The position numbers and the translations under genes were made by a program. Below are positions 12,550 to 24,450 of a stretch of DNA of 64,000 nucleotides, one piece after another (within the stretch, counting starts at the first letter, position 1; each line of letters opens with the position of its first letter). Origin of the DNA: Combretum micranthum (lineage: Eukaryota; Streptophyta; Magnoliopsida; Myrtales; Combretaceae); NCBI GenBank assembly GCA_024138025.1, contig JAMXBD010001094.1, positions 124,001 to 188,000 of the forward strand, in the 5' to 3' direction. A model generated the notes under the pieces. That model saw nothing but the letters and a program-made list of their open reading frames with translations. It did no database searches and was not told the origin of the DNA.

Positions 12550-13682
12550 ATGAGTTATTCCTCTTAATTTCGTTACCTTGCTTGTGCTTGTAAAGTAGTG
12601 GCATTAATATACTAAGAAAATATGAAAATGGATATGTATGGGGAATTTGAGAATATGTATATATGTGATTCTATGCTTATGTATGAAATGAGAATTAAAA
12701 ATATCGCAACTTTAAACTGCTTGTTTAAGTGTTTGTTTACTTACTTGTATAACTGCTTATTGTTTGCTAAATTGATTGATTACCCTTTCCTAATAAACCT
12801 TAATAAAGTTTGGCTTAAGAAAAATAAAACGCTTATGTATAGCATCCATCGAGTCACATTTCTTTCAGAAGGCTGCTACTCCTAAGTATAGAGTTAGATT
12901 GGATGTTATCATGTTGGGACACGGGACATGTTCCTTCATAAAAAATCCAAATCACTCGGGGCATGCGACTCTAGGTTTGGAGCTGAGCCAACTGAACGCT
13001 TTGGGCGAGAGATGGGGTTTAGCAGTAGAAGGTCACGGATCTTCATCACAATTCCCTAACCTTCGATACGGAGGGATAAATCCATTCTATATATAGTTTT
13101 CAGATAACTATATATATTTGTGTAATCACATAATTATTGCTTTGTATGCACAGCATATGCATGAAAATTTAAATGAACTTTTTGGAATTATAGTGCGAAT
13201 GAAAAGGAATACCTCACTAAGTTAGTTGTAAGTTTAAAACCCATTGATTTTGTTGAAACAGGTACATGTGACTTAAATCGAAGATCATGACATTAAGGAA
13301 GTCATGGAAGGATGTTAAACTTTTATGAAGGCAATGGGAACATAGGATGAAGTTACTTTGTAAGGTTCCTTATATGTAATATATGCTAAGTTAGTGTTTT
13401 GGAAATTTCTAAGAAGTGTATTTATTTTGACTTGAAGACAATAGAGGGATATACCTCTAAGAATTGTAATTTATGATGTTTATGTTTTATGATAAGTATT
13501 CTCCTTGCCTTGTTGCTTAATCATTATTAATATAAATTGCACTCCTCTGATGTGTTCCCTTGGTTGTGATGTACGCCTTGTACATGATATGGAAATCTTT
13601 CTGTGACTAAGGTAGTCATTCTTAGGCTTTAGTATTATGTACGGCGGACTGCCATGTTTATGGTACCCCTTGCGGCGTGACA

Positions 13683-13754
13683 GTGACCTTGATATCCCTT
13701 CTTACCCACTTGTTCTTACCAAGAGCCTTCCTAAAGCTATCCCAAGCAAGGGTT
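13683..13754 (-). pseudogene. 5' part of possible host exon, split by L4
   Basis: On the minus strand a TCTTCCTAAG acceptor-like site (AG at 13756-13755) precedes this open segment, which continues across the L4 insertion to a GTAAGT donor at 9299. See 9300-9320 for the peptide. The exon is short and unrecognised, so confidence is low. Confidence 0.25.
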
Positions 13755-14993
13755 CTTAGGAAGACAATCTATGGTTAGGTGATTAGGTAGAACTTTTTTA
13801 TCGAGAAAGGAATTGAAGTGTTCAAATAATAGTCTTCATGGTAAATTGTACTTATTCCTATCTTTGGTGTACTTGTAGGATTTTTGTAAAATTTAAGTGG
13901 AGAAGATAATTTGGTAGTACTTGATATGTCTGAGAATTTGTAAGGGGGATGAAATTTTCATGGCTCCTCTGTTCTAAGGGCTTATTTGACACTTTCAATG
14001 TGCATAGATAAGATGTTTTCGTGCAAGGATAATTTTGCAATTTCTTATAAAAAATAAGAGGGATAGTAACAAAACAGAATAAAATAATTTAAGACCATTT
14101 ATAAATATACATATATTTGTCCATCTAGAAAACTTCAATTATTATATTCTTTTGTCTGGTATCATTTATTGTTATATATCTACCAATATTATTATTCTTG
14201 TCTTTTCTTATCAATATCAATTTCACTTCAATGGATAAGTATTTGTATGTTATTATTTCTAACCATTATTACATCTCCATCTAGGTAGGACTAATTAAAT
14301 TATTAAAATATTGAAATTTTAAACATGAAATATTTGGAGTGGTTACAACACTAATAGTTGTTCATTCCCTCCTCATTTAATATAAAGCTACTATTACTGT
14401 GATCACTTGAGAAGAATGGTAATTCATGATGACTTGCTATTACGTAAAATGATGAATAGCCATTCATATTCCCATCCCATGAATTTTTATTCGATGGTTT
14501 ATTTTTTAACTTTTTCATAAATACCTTTGTCTTGAAAATATCACCTATATAATTATCCTCTTTCTATAATAAATATAAGGGCCATTATAGATATTTTACA
14601 TTTTACTACAATAATTACTTGTTTTACTTTTTATACCAAGTGAACAAATATTGTAATACATATTACAACTCTATTACATTCTCTTTGAATTGAAATTCTA
14701 TTCCCTCATTATTCTATATTGCGAAGTGAATGAGTCATAAAACTTCTTGATGAGGGACAATAAGCTCATGATGACTGTTATACTCTAATATTATTCTATA
14801 AAGGCGTAGATGGTATATTATCCTGTTGTATTGGTGTAAAGGAAATTTCCATTTCATATGATTCCTATTGATTTTATTCTCCATAAACAAGACTTACATC
14901 AATATTTTATAAGCTGGAACAACATTCAAACTTCAATTCAACTTAAATGATCTCATTCTCCAAGAATTTAACTTTCACATCAACACCCAGCAC
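13755..14993. other. Unassigned AT-rich DNA
   Basis: No coding region with any recognised motif. Loosely repeated TTCATGATGACT and TCATGATGACTG words (about 14423 and 14766) hint at a decayed inverted-repeat element, but no ends or duplication can be fixed. Confidence 0.4.
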
Positions 14994-15002
14994 TATACTC
15001 AT

Positions 15003-15346
15003 GAGGTAAATTACACTAGGAGATATCAAGTTTGAAGATAAGTTCATTTTAGATATCAATGTTTTAAGTGGTAAAAAAGAGGAAGCAACATTTCAAAAAT
15101 TGATCCAATAAGGTATTAATGTTTCATAAAGTTCACTTAAGGTACTAATATTTGAATTATTTTCAATTAAGTTTCCTTATTTTTCCCCAATGGTCAATTA
15201 TGGATACTGTATTTTAACCATTAGATACATTAATACCTTAAATAAATTAATCTTCAAATGTTAATACCTATTTTTAATTATTTGAAATGTTGATATCTTA
15301 AATAAACGTACTCCTAAATGTTAATACTTTTTTATGTAATTTACCT
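15003..15346. mobile_element. MITE with imperfect inverted repeats and 9-bp target duplication
   Basis: The left end GAGGTAAATTACAC and right end TATGTAATTTACCT are inverted repeats, extended by further inverted similarity (TTAGATATCAATGTTTTAA against AATGTTGATATCTTAAATAA). Flanks TATACTCAT (14994-15002) and TGTACTCAT (15347-15355) agree at 8 of 9 bases. A 9-bp duplication and long inverted repeats fit a Mutator-type MITE. No transposase is present. Confidence 0.7.
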
Positions 15347-15355
15347 TGTACTCAT

Positions 15356-15604
15356 CACCTTTATCATTTCTTAACAACAAACACCAACTAAAACTCAATT
15401 TAACTACTACCTTAAATGATAGATAGCAAAACCATTGCAACAAACATAAAATCCTCAAATTATAAGTTGATTTACCGTCTTACCTTTCTCATAAAGTGTG
15501 GCAATCCACTTGTTTCAACTGCTATGAAGATTCAAGACCTTAAAACCAATCCAATACTTTGATTTTAACTACCCAATACATGTTCCAACAATTGAAAATG
15601 ACTT
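15356..15604. other. Unassigned AT-rich DNA before the copia relic
   Basis: No recognisable feature. The 5' LTR, leader and most of gag expected for the following copia element are missing, so a deletion or insertion breakpoint should lie here. Confidence 0.4.
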
Positions 15605-16120
15605 GCTAGATCTTGAAATTAAAACTACAAATAATAGTAATGTTGAATGTACTAGTAGTAATAATGAAATTCAAAAAAGAGCTAGAGGATTTTAAAAATG
15701 AAAATATATTGTTAAAAGCTAGCTTAGATGATTCAAAAGCAGCTATAGACAAGTTCACAAAAGGGAAAAAGAATTTGAACACAATTCTTGGAAATTAAAG
15801 GTGCGATTCAAATAAATATGGAATTGACTGTAGTAGAGAAGGTAGCTTCAAGTTCCTCAAAACTCGTTTTGTAAAAGCCACCCATAGGACATGCAACTAC
15901 TGTGGGTAATCTGGTGATATTGCATACAATTGTGTAATAAAAAACCATCCATTTGAATCATAAAAGCAAGCTGGTTTGGGAACCTGAAAGGGAGATTCTT
16001 GTTTCACCTAACCAAAAAGGACCTAAACTCAAACGGGTACCAAAGAAATAATACTTTGTTTTGTAGGAATCTTCAAACGGGAACAGCAAATGGTACTTAG
16101 ACAGCAGCTGCTCTAGACAC
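15605..16120 (+). pseudogene. Ty1/copia gag C-terminus, zinc knuckle and protease start (broken)
   Basis: Residues from 15613 form a Lys/Glu-rich coiled-coil-like stretch ending KFTKGKKNLNTILGN, the usual C-terminal gag signature of SIRE/Maximus copia elements. Further on, frames give a decayed CCHC knuckle: CNYCG, then a stop, then SGDIAYNC. The copia protease signature follows as KWYLDSSCSRHMTRD (about 16090-16135). The family normally has DSG at the protease active site; here it is DSS. Frame changes and stops separate these pieces. The N-terminal gag domain is absent. The segment is a dead relic. Confidence 0.85.
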
Positions 16121-17524
16121 ATGACTAGAGATGCATCTAAGTTCACATCTTTAGACTTGAAAGATCAAAGGAATGTCACGTTTAGAGACAATCGCAAATC
16201 AATTGTTCTTGGTGAAGGTAATGTTTTATTTAACAAAGATTTAATTATTAAAAATGTGCTGTTAGTTGATGGACTAAAACATAATTTTCTTAGTGTAAGT
16301 CAATTATGTGATAATAGTTTTAGAGTGATATTTCTTGACAACAAATATTCTATCGAAAGAGCCGACAATAACCAAGCTTATTTTGAAGGATATAGACAAA
16401 GAAATATTTACAAAATTAATTTAGATTATTTCAAATTATCAAATGAAACCTGTCTATACTCTCAAAATAAAAACAGTTGGCTATGTCATGGAAAATTAAG
16501 ACATGCTAGCATGGAAGTAATTTTAAAACTTCTTAAAAAGAATCTTGTTAAAGACTTATCATAAATAAATTTTCAAAAAGACAAGATCTGTCAAGCATGT
16601 CAACAAGAAAAGCAAACTAAGACTTCTTTTAAGTCTAATGATATTGCTTCCACTATTAGGCCATTAGAATTATTGCATATAGACTTATTAAGTCCTACTC
16701 AAATTCTAAGTTTGGGAGGTAAAAAATATACATTGGTTATTGTTGATGGTTTCACTAGATATACATGGATTTTCTTCCTTGCATCTAAAGATGAAATAAA
16801 TCATGTTTTTTTTAGATATTGCAAGAAAGTCCAAAATGAAAAAAGTCTTAATATTATATCTATTCGAAGAGATAATGAGAGAGAATTTGAAAAGTATGAA
16901 ATGAATGATTTTTACAATAAATGTGGCATTGAACATACTTTTTCAGCTCCTAATACTCCACAACAAAATGGTGTAGTTAAGAGAAAAAATAGAAGCTTAA
17001 TTAAAATGACTAGAACCATGTTGTGTGAAAATAATTTATCAAAATATTTTTGTGTTGAAGCTATAAATACTGCTTGCTATATATTAAATAGGGTTTTCAT
17101 GAGACCAATTCTCAAGAAAACCCCTTATGAGCTATGGAAAGGAAAAAGACCTAACATATCTTATTTTCATCTATTTGGCACTAAATGTTACTTCTTCAAC
17201 AACGAAAAAGAACAATTAGCTAAGTTTGACGCTAATAGTGATGAAGGAATTTTTCTAAGGTATTCCTTGTCTAGTAAAGCATATAGAGTGTTTAATAAGA
17301 TAACATTAGTTGTAGAAGAGTCCACTCATATTACTTTTAATGATTCTTTGCCTTATTTTTGTTCAAGTAATGATAATGATGATGTTTGTGTTGATTTGGA
17401 TAAGTTTTCTCTTAAGAACAATAATAAAGAAACAAATGAACATAATAAGGATGTTGGGCATGAATCTGTTAATAATGATCTTCCTAAAGAATGGAAATAC
17501 ACAAGATCACATCTAAAGATCTAA
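16121..17524 (+). pseudogene. Ty1/copia GAG-pre-integrase and integrase (inactivated)
   Basis: 16121-16563 holds the protease remainder and GAG-pre-integrase region, with the first half of the HHCC finger (CHGKLRHAS) before a TAA at 16561. The finger resumes as KICQACQQEKQ. 16673-17524 is the integrase core: HIDLLSP has the first catalytic Asp, RRDNEREFE the second. PQQNGVVKRKNR has Lys where the family has the third catalytic residue, Glu. The DDE triad is thus DDK. The core ends with the usual ILNRV...KTPYELWKGKRPNISYFHLFG segment (residues about 140-170). Integrase precedes reverse transcriptase, the defining copia order. The element lacks an intact frame and could not encode active integrase. 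Confidence 0.92.
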
Positions 17525-17529
17525 AAATA

Positions 17530-18755
17530 GTTGAACCTTCTAATAGAGTATAAACAAGATTATCCTTAAGAAATATGAGCAATTTGGTTTTTCCATCACA
17601 AACTAAGCCTAAAAATTGTGAAGAAGCTTTAAAATATAAGTTTTGGATTCAAGCTATGCAAGAAGAATTAAACCAATTCACAAGAAATGATGTTTGGAAA
17701 TTGGTTCCTACACTTGATAGTAGATCAGTCATTGGAATCAAATGGTTTTATAGGAGTAAACTAGAAAAATCTAGGATAATAACAAGAAACAAGGCTAGAT
17801 TAGTTGCTAAAGGATATAATCAAGAAGAAGGCATAGATTTTGATGAGACATTTCACCCCGATTTCCATTAGAATGCTTTTGGCATTTGCTGCATTTAAGA
17901 ATTTTACACTTTTTCAAATAAATGTCAAAAGTGCTTTCTCAAATGGTTTTATAAAAGAAGAAGTCTATATAGAACAACCATCGGGTTTTGAAAATAATGA
18001 ATTCCTCGATCATGTCTTCAAACTAAACAAAGCTCTTTATCATCTCAAGCAAGGTTCTAGAGCTTGGTATAAAAGACTTAGTAGCTTCCTTTTAAACAAT
18101 GGATTTTCTAGAGGAAAAATTGATACAACTTTGCTTATCAAAATCACAAGTCAGACACATTATTACGCAAATCTATGTGGATGATATTGTGTTTGGAGCT
18201 ACTAATATGAGTCTTATAAATGAATTTGTTGAGTCCATGAAGAAAGAATTTGAAATGAGCATGATGGGAGAACTTAATTATTTTCTAGGTCTTCAAATAA
18301 AGCATTTTGAAAGTGGAACATTCATCAATCAATCAAAATATAAAGGAGATCTATTGAAAAGGTTTAAAGTGGATAATTGAAAAACAAGAACTACACCTAT
18401 GAGAACAAATGTCAAAATTGATAAAGATAAAAATGGCAAAAATGTTTGTGGAAAGCTTTATAGAGGCATGATAGGTAGTTTATTAGTTTTAATAGCTTTT
18501 AGACCTTATATCATGTTCTCAGTGTGTGTATATGCATGATTTTAATCTTACCCAAAAGAATCACACTTGAATGTAGTCAAATGCATATTTAAGAATCTTG
18601 TAGACACAATTGAAATTGCCTTATGGTATCTAGAGTTTACCTCTTTTGATTTAGTAGGATACTCCGATGCTGAGCGCAAAGTAGATTGGAAAAGCACAAG
18701 TAGCACATGCCACTTTTTTAGAAATTCCCTAATGTTTTGGCACTCAAAGAAGCAC
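17530..18755 (+). pseudogene. Ty1/copia reverse transcriptase and RNase H (frameshifted, truncated)
   Basis: Begins with the usual linker (TRLSLRNMSNLVFPSQT) and the RVT_2 start WIQAMQEELNQFTRNDVWKL. A shift near 17860 moves the frame (DETFHP to MLLAFAAF), and another near 18100-18170 leads to YVDDIVFG, the intact catalytic YVDD box. The first catalytic Asp, normally in a DVKSAFLNG-like motif, is Asn here (INVKSAFSNG). FLGLQI and SKYKGDLLKRF follow, then RNase H with GYSDAERKVDWKSTSSTC, in which a few residues are missing. Coding stops at FWHSKKH, where the large LTR L5 is inserted (AGCAC at 18751-18755). The rest of RNase H is missing. Confidence 0.92.
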
Positions 18756-19154
18756 TGTCACGCCCCAAATGGTACCTTAAATGCGACATTCCGTCACACT
18801 CGATATTTAAACTCAAGTATGACAACCTTAGTCATCCTATGAGTTTAGACACCGGGTGTAAGGCTTACTTTGACCATGTAGGGAACCTTACTTTGAATCG
18901 AAATAGCTTAAGAAGACATATGTAAGTAATAAGAATATAAATCATAACAGTTATACTCAATTTTAGTCTATTACAAAGATCTAAAGGGTATACTCCTATC
19001 AAAATAATAAGAGTTTTTAAAGTCCACAATATTTCTCTTTTCACCACATATATAACTAAGGAGATTCAATTAGAAGTCTATGCCTAACATCTAGGTCCCG
19101 ACTTCTCCAAAAAGCTCCTTAATTTCCAAAAAAAGCCGTACATGAGAAAAGTGG
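18756..19154 (-). mobile_element. L5: 3' end of large LTR, minus orientation
   Basis: Starts TGTCACGCCCCAAATGGTACC, the inverse of the family 3' terminus, directly after copia RNase H. AGCAC (18751-18755) would be its left target copy; no right copy is found. It is interrupted after 399 bases by L6, with AGTGG (19150-19154) as L6's left target copy. The remaining L5 sequence is not seen beyond L6, implying a deletion at the right junction near 25150. Confidence 0.85.
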
Positions 19155-20291
19155 TGTCACGCCCCGAGGGGTACCCTAAACGTGGCAGTCCGTCGTACAC
19201 AATATTAAAGCCTATGAATGACTACCTCAGTCACGCAAAGGCTTCCATATCATGTACAAGGCGTACATCACAACCAAGGGAACGTATCGGAGTAACGCAA
19301 TTTACATTGATAATAAATAAGTAACAAGGCAAAGAGAATACTTATCATAAAACATAAACATATTTAAATTACAATTCTTAGGGGCCTGTCCCTCTATTGT
19401 TTTCAAATAAATATACATCTTAGAATCTCCAAAATACTAACATAGAATTCATTACATATAAAAAACCTTACAAAATTACTTCATCTTATGTTTCCATTTC
19501 CTTCATAGTAGCTTAACATCCTTCCATGACTTCCTTAATGTCATGATCCTCAATTTAAGCCACGGTATACCTGTTTCAACAAAAATCTATAGGGGTATAA
19601 GCTACAACTAGCTTAGTGAGATATTCCTTTTCATTCGCACCATGTTTTCAAACAAGTTCGTTTAGATTTTCACACATATGCTATGCGTATAATGCAACAA
19701 TTACGTGATTACGCAAATATATATATAGTTATCCGAAAACCATATATAGAACGGATTTACCCCTTCTATCGAAGGTTAAGGAATCGGGGTTGAAGATCCT
19801 CTATCTTCTACTATTAGTCCCTAGGTCCTCACCCACAGCGTTCGGTTGGCTTGCCTTTGAACCTAGAGTCGCATTCCCCAGCGATTTGGATCCTCTAAGA
19901 GGGAACATGGCCCGTGTCACCGCACGATCACAGCTAATCCAACTTTACGCATAGGAGTAGCAGCCTTCCGAAAGAGATGTGACTCGATGGATGCTATGCG
20001 CGAGTGTTTCATTTTGCTTAAGCCAAAACTTATTAAGGTTTTTTAGGGGGCGATCAACCAATTTAGCAATTAATAAGCAGTCATACAAGTAAGTAAACAA
20101 AATTATTTAAACAAGCAGTTTGAAGTTGCGATATTCTTAATTCTTATTTCACGCATAAACATAGAATCACATATATACTCATAATCCCGAATTCCCTAAA
20201 TATGTATATCCATTTTTATCTTTTCTTAGTATACTAATGCTACTACTGTACAAGCACAAGCAAGGTAACGAAATTAAGAGGAATAACTCAC

Positions 20292-20358
20292 TCGTCCATT
20301 TCACGATCTTCTTAGTCGTAGTAATCTTCAGGAAGGGTAATCTCATATCCTTCATTAC
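20292..20358 (-). other. Conserved exon-2-like ORF of L6
   Basis: Minus strand, after TTTTGTCTAG: reads GNEGYEITLPEDYYD then TAA, followed by ATGGACGA abutting GTGAGT (20291-20286). It differs from L4 at several variable residues and at GAA for GAG in the conserved part. Confidence 0.45.
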
Positions 20359-22339
20359 CTAGACAAAAGAAATACACGGATGAGTATTTCATAGAAATTC
20401 TACTTAACTTTTTAATTTTATTTCACTATGTTCGTCAAATTCGCATAGAATGAAATTCCAATTTAAAATGGCCATAACTTGCTCATTTTAACTCGGAATT
20501 TCGCATATTATATACTGTTTTCTACCTATTCGAAAAGATCTATTCATTTCTAAGGGTATCTTTTCATAGAAGGTCATTTAGGTTCCAAAAACGTTGGGTA
20601 CAGAATTAAAACGAATATTTCTAAACTTTTGCAAATCCATTTTCTAACTTAACTTCATTAAAAAATCCTTTAGTAAAATATATATATATATATATATAAT
20701 TGATAAATCCTTTGAGCATATAGATAAGCTCACTTTGTATGCAAAATTTCTAATGGTAGTGTCTCAACAATTTATTTCATACAACAATTCATTTTGAGTT
20801 GTTAAAACTTTAACTTTGACAATTTCTTTTCAAGTCTTTTGAAGAAACTTTATATTTTCATGGGTTATAAATGGGTATATTCTTATTTTATTTTCTTCAT
20901 TCTTTTTCCAAAAACAAGTAAATTTTCCTTTAACCTTTAGTATTGCATAAATTTTACTTCTAGTGATAAAAGATCAAATTTATCAAAAGTGTATTAAGTT
21001 GTTGAAAACCTTTTTATGAATTTGTATTTGGAATGGTTTTAGAGATTGAGTCTTATCTTCTTATATTTATTATATAAGTTTTTGTTTTCTAAAACTTATT
21101 CTTTTATTTCCTTTGGAAAGAATCCTCTTTATTGATAAAATTCTTTGTTTTTAATCTTACCCTATTCATATTCTTTGAAAATAAGTTTTCTTCTTTAGAA
21201 GCTTAGAAATCATTATTTTCCTAAGTGGGTTTATAATTTTATTGGTTGAATTCACCTTAACTTTGAAAACTAGTTTGTTTCTTAGTTTTGTTATAGAGTT
21301 CAAAAGAGTTTAAATCTTAAGCTTTTTGTAAAAACTTTTAATATTAAGAAATTATTTCACTAAAACTTAGGTTACCATAATATACAAAGAAAATATTTAT
21401 TTTTTATGTTTCCTTGGTAAACTATCTTTGTTATTTAAGAAAACATTGAGAAAACTCTATTTCTATGTTGTTGATAATAACTCCATTATTTTGTTATAAA
21501 TTATATAATAGAAAATTTAGTTTTAAGTTCCTTTAATAAAGTAAAATTCTACTTTTAAATTAGTTGAGACAATATCATTATGTAGATGCAAGTATTATGA
21601 GCATATAAAATAATAAGAACATAAGAAAATACTAGAAACAATTAATAAGCAAAATAAAAATATCAAGTATTGGGAACCTTAGCTTCATCAAGGTATCCCC
21701 GTCAAGTATTGAGAGCCTTAGCTTCATCAAGGCATCCTGGGACTAAGAATGGACTAGTCTCAAAAGATTAAAGAAAATAAATAAAAGATTGTTTCGACTT
21801 GATATGGACAAGTCTAAGACTAGAAAGACTGGTCTTAAAGAAATAACATGAAATAAATAAATTGCAAAGCATGAAATTAAATAAATAACAAGTGAGCTTA
21901 TATGCTCTAAAGATTATATATATATATATATTAGTTATATATGAATAAGGAATTAGCATTATAACAACAATAAAATCAACATAACATAATAAAATAGGAA
22001 GTTTATGTACAAGAACAAAACATGAACATGTTGTTGCTTTTACTACTCATGAGTTTCAAAACAACACCATAGTCATGTTAAGTTACATGACATGAGAAAA
22101 TAAATGGTTGGAAGAAATCTTTACCTAAAGTGTTTATGTGGTTTGAAGATGGTAGTGAAAGTATGGTTATGTGGTTATGTGGTTTATTAAGAAATGGTAG
22201 TTGTAGAGAGAAATTTTGTGAGTATTTGGTGAAAGAGAATTTTGGTAGAGGAAAAATTTGTGGAGAGAGTTTGTGTAGTGAATTTGAGAGAGTTTTGGTA
22301 GTAGAATGAATTGTGTGAAATAATGAAGGAAGAAGGGCG

Positions 22340-22347
22340 TATTTATA
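22340..22347 (-). promoter_or_regulatory. TATA box of L6
   Basis: Minus-strand TATAAATA followed by a pyrimidine-rich leader with no ATG down to the donor-like TTTAG/GTAA near 22127. Confidence 0.7.
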
Positions 22348-23501
22348 GAAGTTGGAGTGAAAATTAGATGTAATTAAATAAATTGAAAAAGAAATAAAAT
22401 GGAGATGAAGAGAGAGGGAGTGGTGGATGCCAAAGACATGGAATGAGAGAGAAATTTGATTAAAAATTAATTTTAGAAGAAAAGTGTAAGAGAAGTTTAA
22501 TAATATGTGGTGTAGAATTTTTATGGGAAAAGAAAATTGTAAGAAATAGGTATGTATGTGTAAGAATAGGTAGTAAGAAAAAGTAGAGATGGAGGAATAG
22601 TAATGAATAGTAGAAAAGTACTATGAATAGTAAACTAGACAATTAAAGTGCCGATAGTAATAAAAATCCTCGTAATAATACAATATCTGTATTTTTTAGC
22701 TACCGAAAAATTTTAAAACTGATATTTTGAAAACCTTATATTTTTACGAATCTATTAGTATTAACGGAATATTTTTTCCATCCAGTGCACCAGGGCACGA
22801 TTTTTGAAAACTGATCCCGTTTGGATCCAAAGGACACTTGAATTTTGCGAATCTGATATTTTTAAGCTTCCCTATATTATTACGAACTGTTATCAACAAT
22901 TATTTTCATTTCGTTGTTTAGGGTTTAAAAGCGCAGGATTACCAGATCTTAAACACTAGGGTTTGTTATAAGCTTCGTTGACTTTTAGGGTTCTGGTTTG
23001 ACTTCCGGTTCTGTTGAGTTATTCGTAAGATCATATAATTTTGGAGTTTTATCCGTTTTATATTTTCAGCTCGATATCTATGGTTTATCTTATTTTATTG
23101 GTGTTTATTTAATAGTTTTTAGTTCTCGGGATCGTTTAATCGAGTCTAGGGTTATGAGTTGACTCAGTTTGACTTTTGGTGAAATTGAAATTTCTGATTC
23201 TGAAATTCATCAAGGGTTTGAAGATCTTAGCATTTCATTGTCGAGCGTTATTTGGATATATTGTCTTGATTTAAGAGTTAGGAAACAATTAGGTGATTTA
23301 TTGATGTACGGATGTTGATTCAATCGATAGTTGGATTTTTCTATTTTGTTTTTGAGGGTTCTCTTTTTCTTAGATTAAGAAATCTCGTTTTTAATCTTAT
23401 TTAGAATTAAGTTTTAACTTGGTTCGATTTTTAAGGTTTCGTTTCCGATGTTTGACTCTTAAGATTATTTTCTAAAAGTTATGAAATTTCAAGGGTTTAC
23501 A

Positions 23502-23514
23502 ACCTACCCACCTT
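23502..23514 (-). other. Polypurine tract of the L6 gypsy element
   Basis: Minus strand AAGGTGGGTAGGT immediately before TGTAAACCC, the LTR start. Purine-rich primer for plus-strand DNA synthesis, where such tracts sit in LTR retrotransposons. The upstream GAGGACAAAACTTTCTTTAAGG is typical of the 3' end of plant Ty3/gypsy internal regions. Confidence 0.8.
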
Positions 23515-24450
23515 AAAGAAAGTTTTGTCCTCAAAACTTGTTATTCGTAAGTAGGCTTGTAGAACTTGATGAGAAATTGTATGTCGTATTTCATCAATAT
23601 TCTTGATATTTGGAATTTCGTCTCACTTTTATTTGTTGGAATGGTATTGTGATTTCATTGTGTCGTTTCTTTAGTTTCCATATATCTGACACCTTCTTTA
23701 GTTTTACTTCTATAAAAGGGTTTGGAAGTTTATCATTGTTTTTTGAATTTCTTCTTTCATAATTTCTATTTCTCATTTATCTTTAGTTGGTGGTATTGAG
23801 AATTTCGTTAATTTTGTGCGTTCAATATTTTATGCAATATAGCATATATAAAATCAATAAGATTTGGTTTTAGCGACTTTCAACCTTCACTTTTACTTGA
23901 CCTTTTTGAAGGGTTTCAAACTCCACCAACACGAAGAATGACTGACGACTCGCTACTTAACTTGACTCAATTTTGAACTGATGACGACTCAATATGATAT
24001 GATACTGGTACATTCACTTAACAAAGGAAGGTTGTGAATCCGCTTTCCCATTCTTATGTGAGTATATATATGATATGCATGTGCGATGTTCATACCCATT
24101 CCATTCTTAAAGATATTGTTGTTTTATTATTTACGTGATCATCTTGACAAGGTTTGAGATTAAGATGAAAAATTTGGAAATTGTCTGTTTGAGATTTTAT
24201 CATCACTGGTTCTAACTTTTAGGCAGTAATAGTTAAGCTTTTGATATACTTTGTTTTTGGTGTGTTCAGGGTAGATGGCATTTGATTTGATTTCTTCTTT
24301 TGATATGTACTAAAGTTTTTTACGATCTTATCTCTATTCATTCTGTATTAAGGGGGAAAAGGTGACGATTACATAATCTATGATCATTACTAGCAAACTG
24401 TTGCTTTGGTCCTAGCAGTATAAAAAGGAAATCTAACATCTAAGGGTACG
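23515..24450 (-). mobile_element. Non-coding 3' internal region of the L6 gypsy element
   Basis: Lies between decayed gag and the polypurine tract. No protease, reverse transcriptase or integrase motif is found, so pol is deleted. A related block occurs at 8190-8640, so this region is a regular part of the element or of its deletion derivative. Confidence 0.6.

Larger units (their letters stand above)
9321..13682 (+). mobile_element. L4: complete solo LTR, plus orientation, target duplication GTGAC
   Basis: This 4362-bp LTR starts TGTAAACCCC and ends GCGGCGTGACA, with perfect GTGAC copies at 9316-9320 and 13683-13687. No primer-binding site, polypurine tract or coding region adjoins it. It is therefore the product of LTR-LTR recombination. 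Landmarks: TATAAATA at 10470; CT-rich leader; CAG/GTAA donor-like site at 10693/10694; AAGACTAG hairpin at 11002-11022; CCTTGATGAAGCTAAGG at 11107; a 1-kb AT-rich tract; the conserved block around GATAGATCTTTTCAAATAGG (12295); acceptor-like TTTTTTCTAG at 12482; the exon-like ORF; acceptor-like GTTGAAACAG near 13259; and the conserved tail. The second donor is mutated (AATGAG for GTGAG). Confidence 0.95.
19155..23501 (-). mobile_element. L6: 3' LTR of a gypsy element, minus orientation
   Basis: This 4347-bp LTR runs from TGTCACGCCCC to GGGTTTACA. It is the copy most like L4 throughout. Unlike the solo copies, its 5' end (23501) adjoins internal sequence: a polypurine tract and then gag DNA on the same strand. 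It is thus a true 3' LTR and shows what element the family belongs to. Landmarks in inverse: exon-like ORF 20358-20292, conserved block 20550-20455, AAGACTAG hairpin near 21815, donor-like TTTAG/GTAA near 22127, TATA at 22347-22340. Confidence 0.93.
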
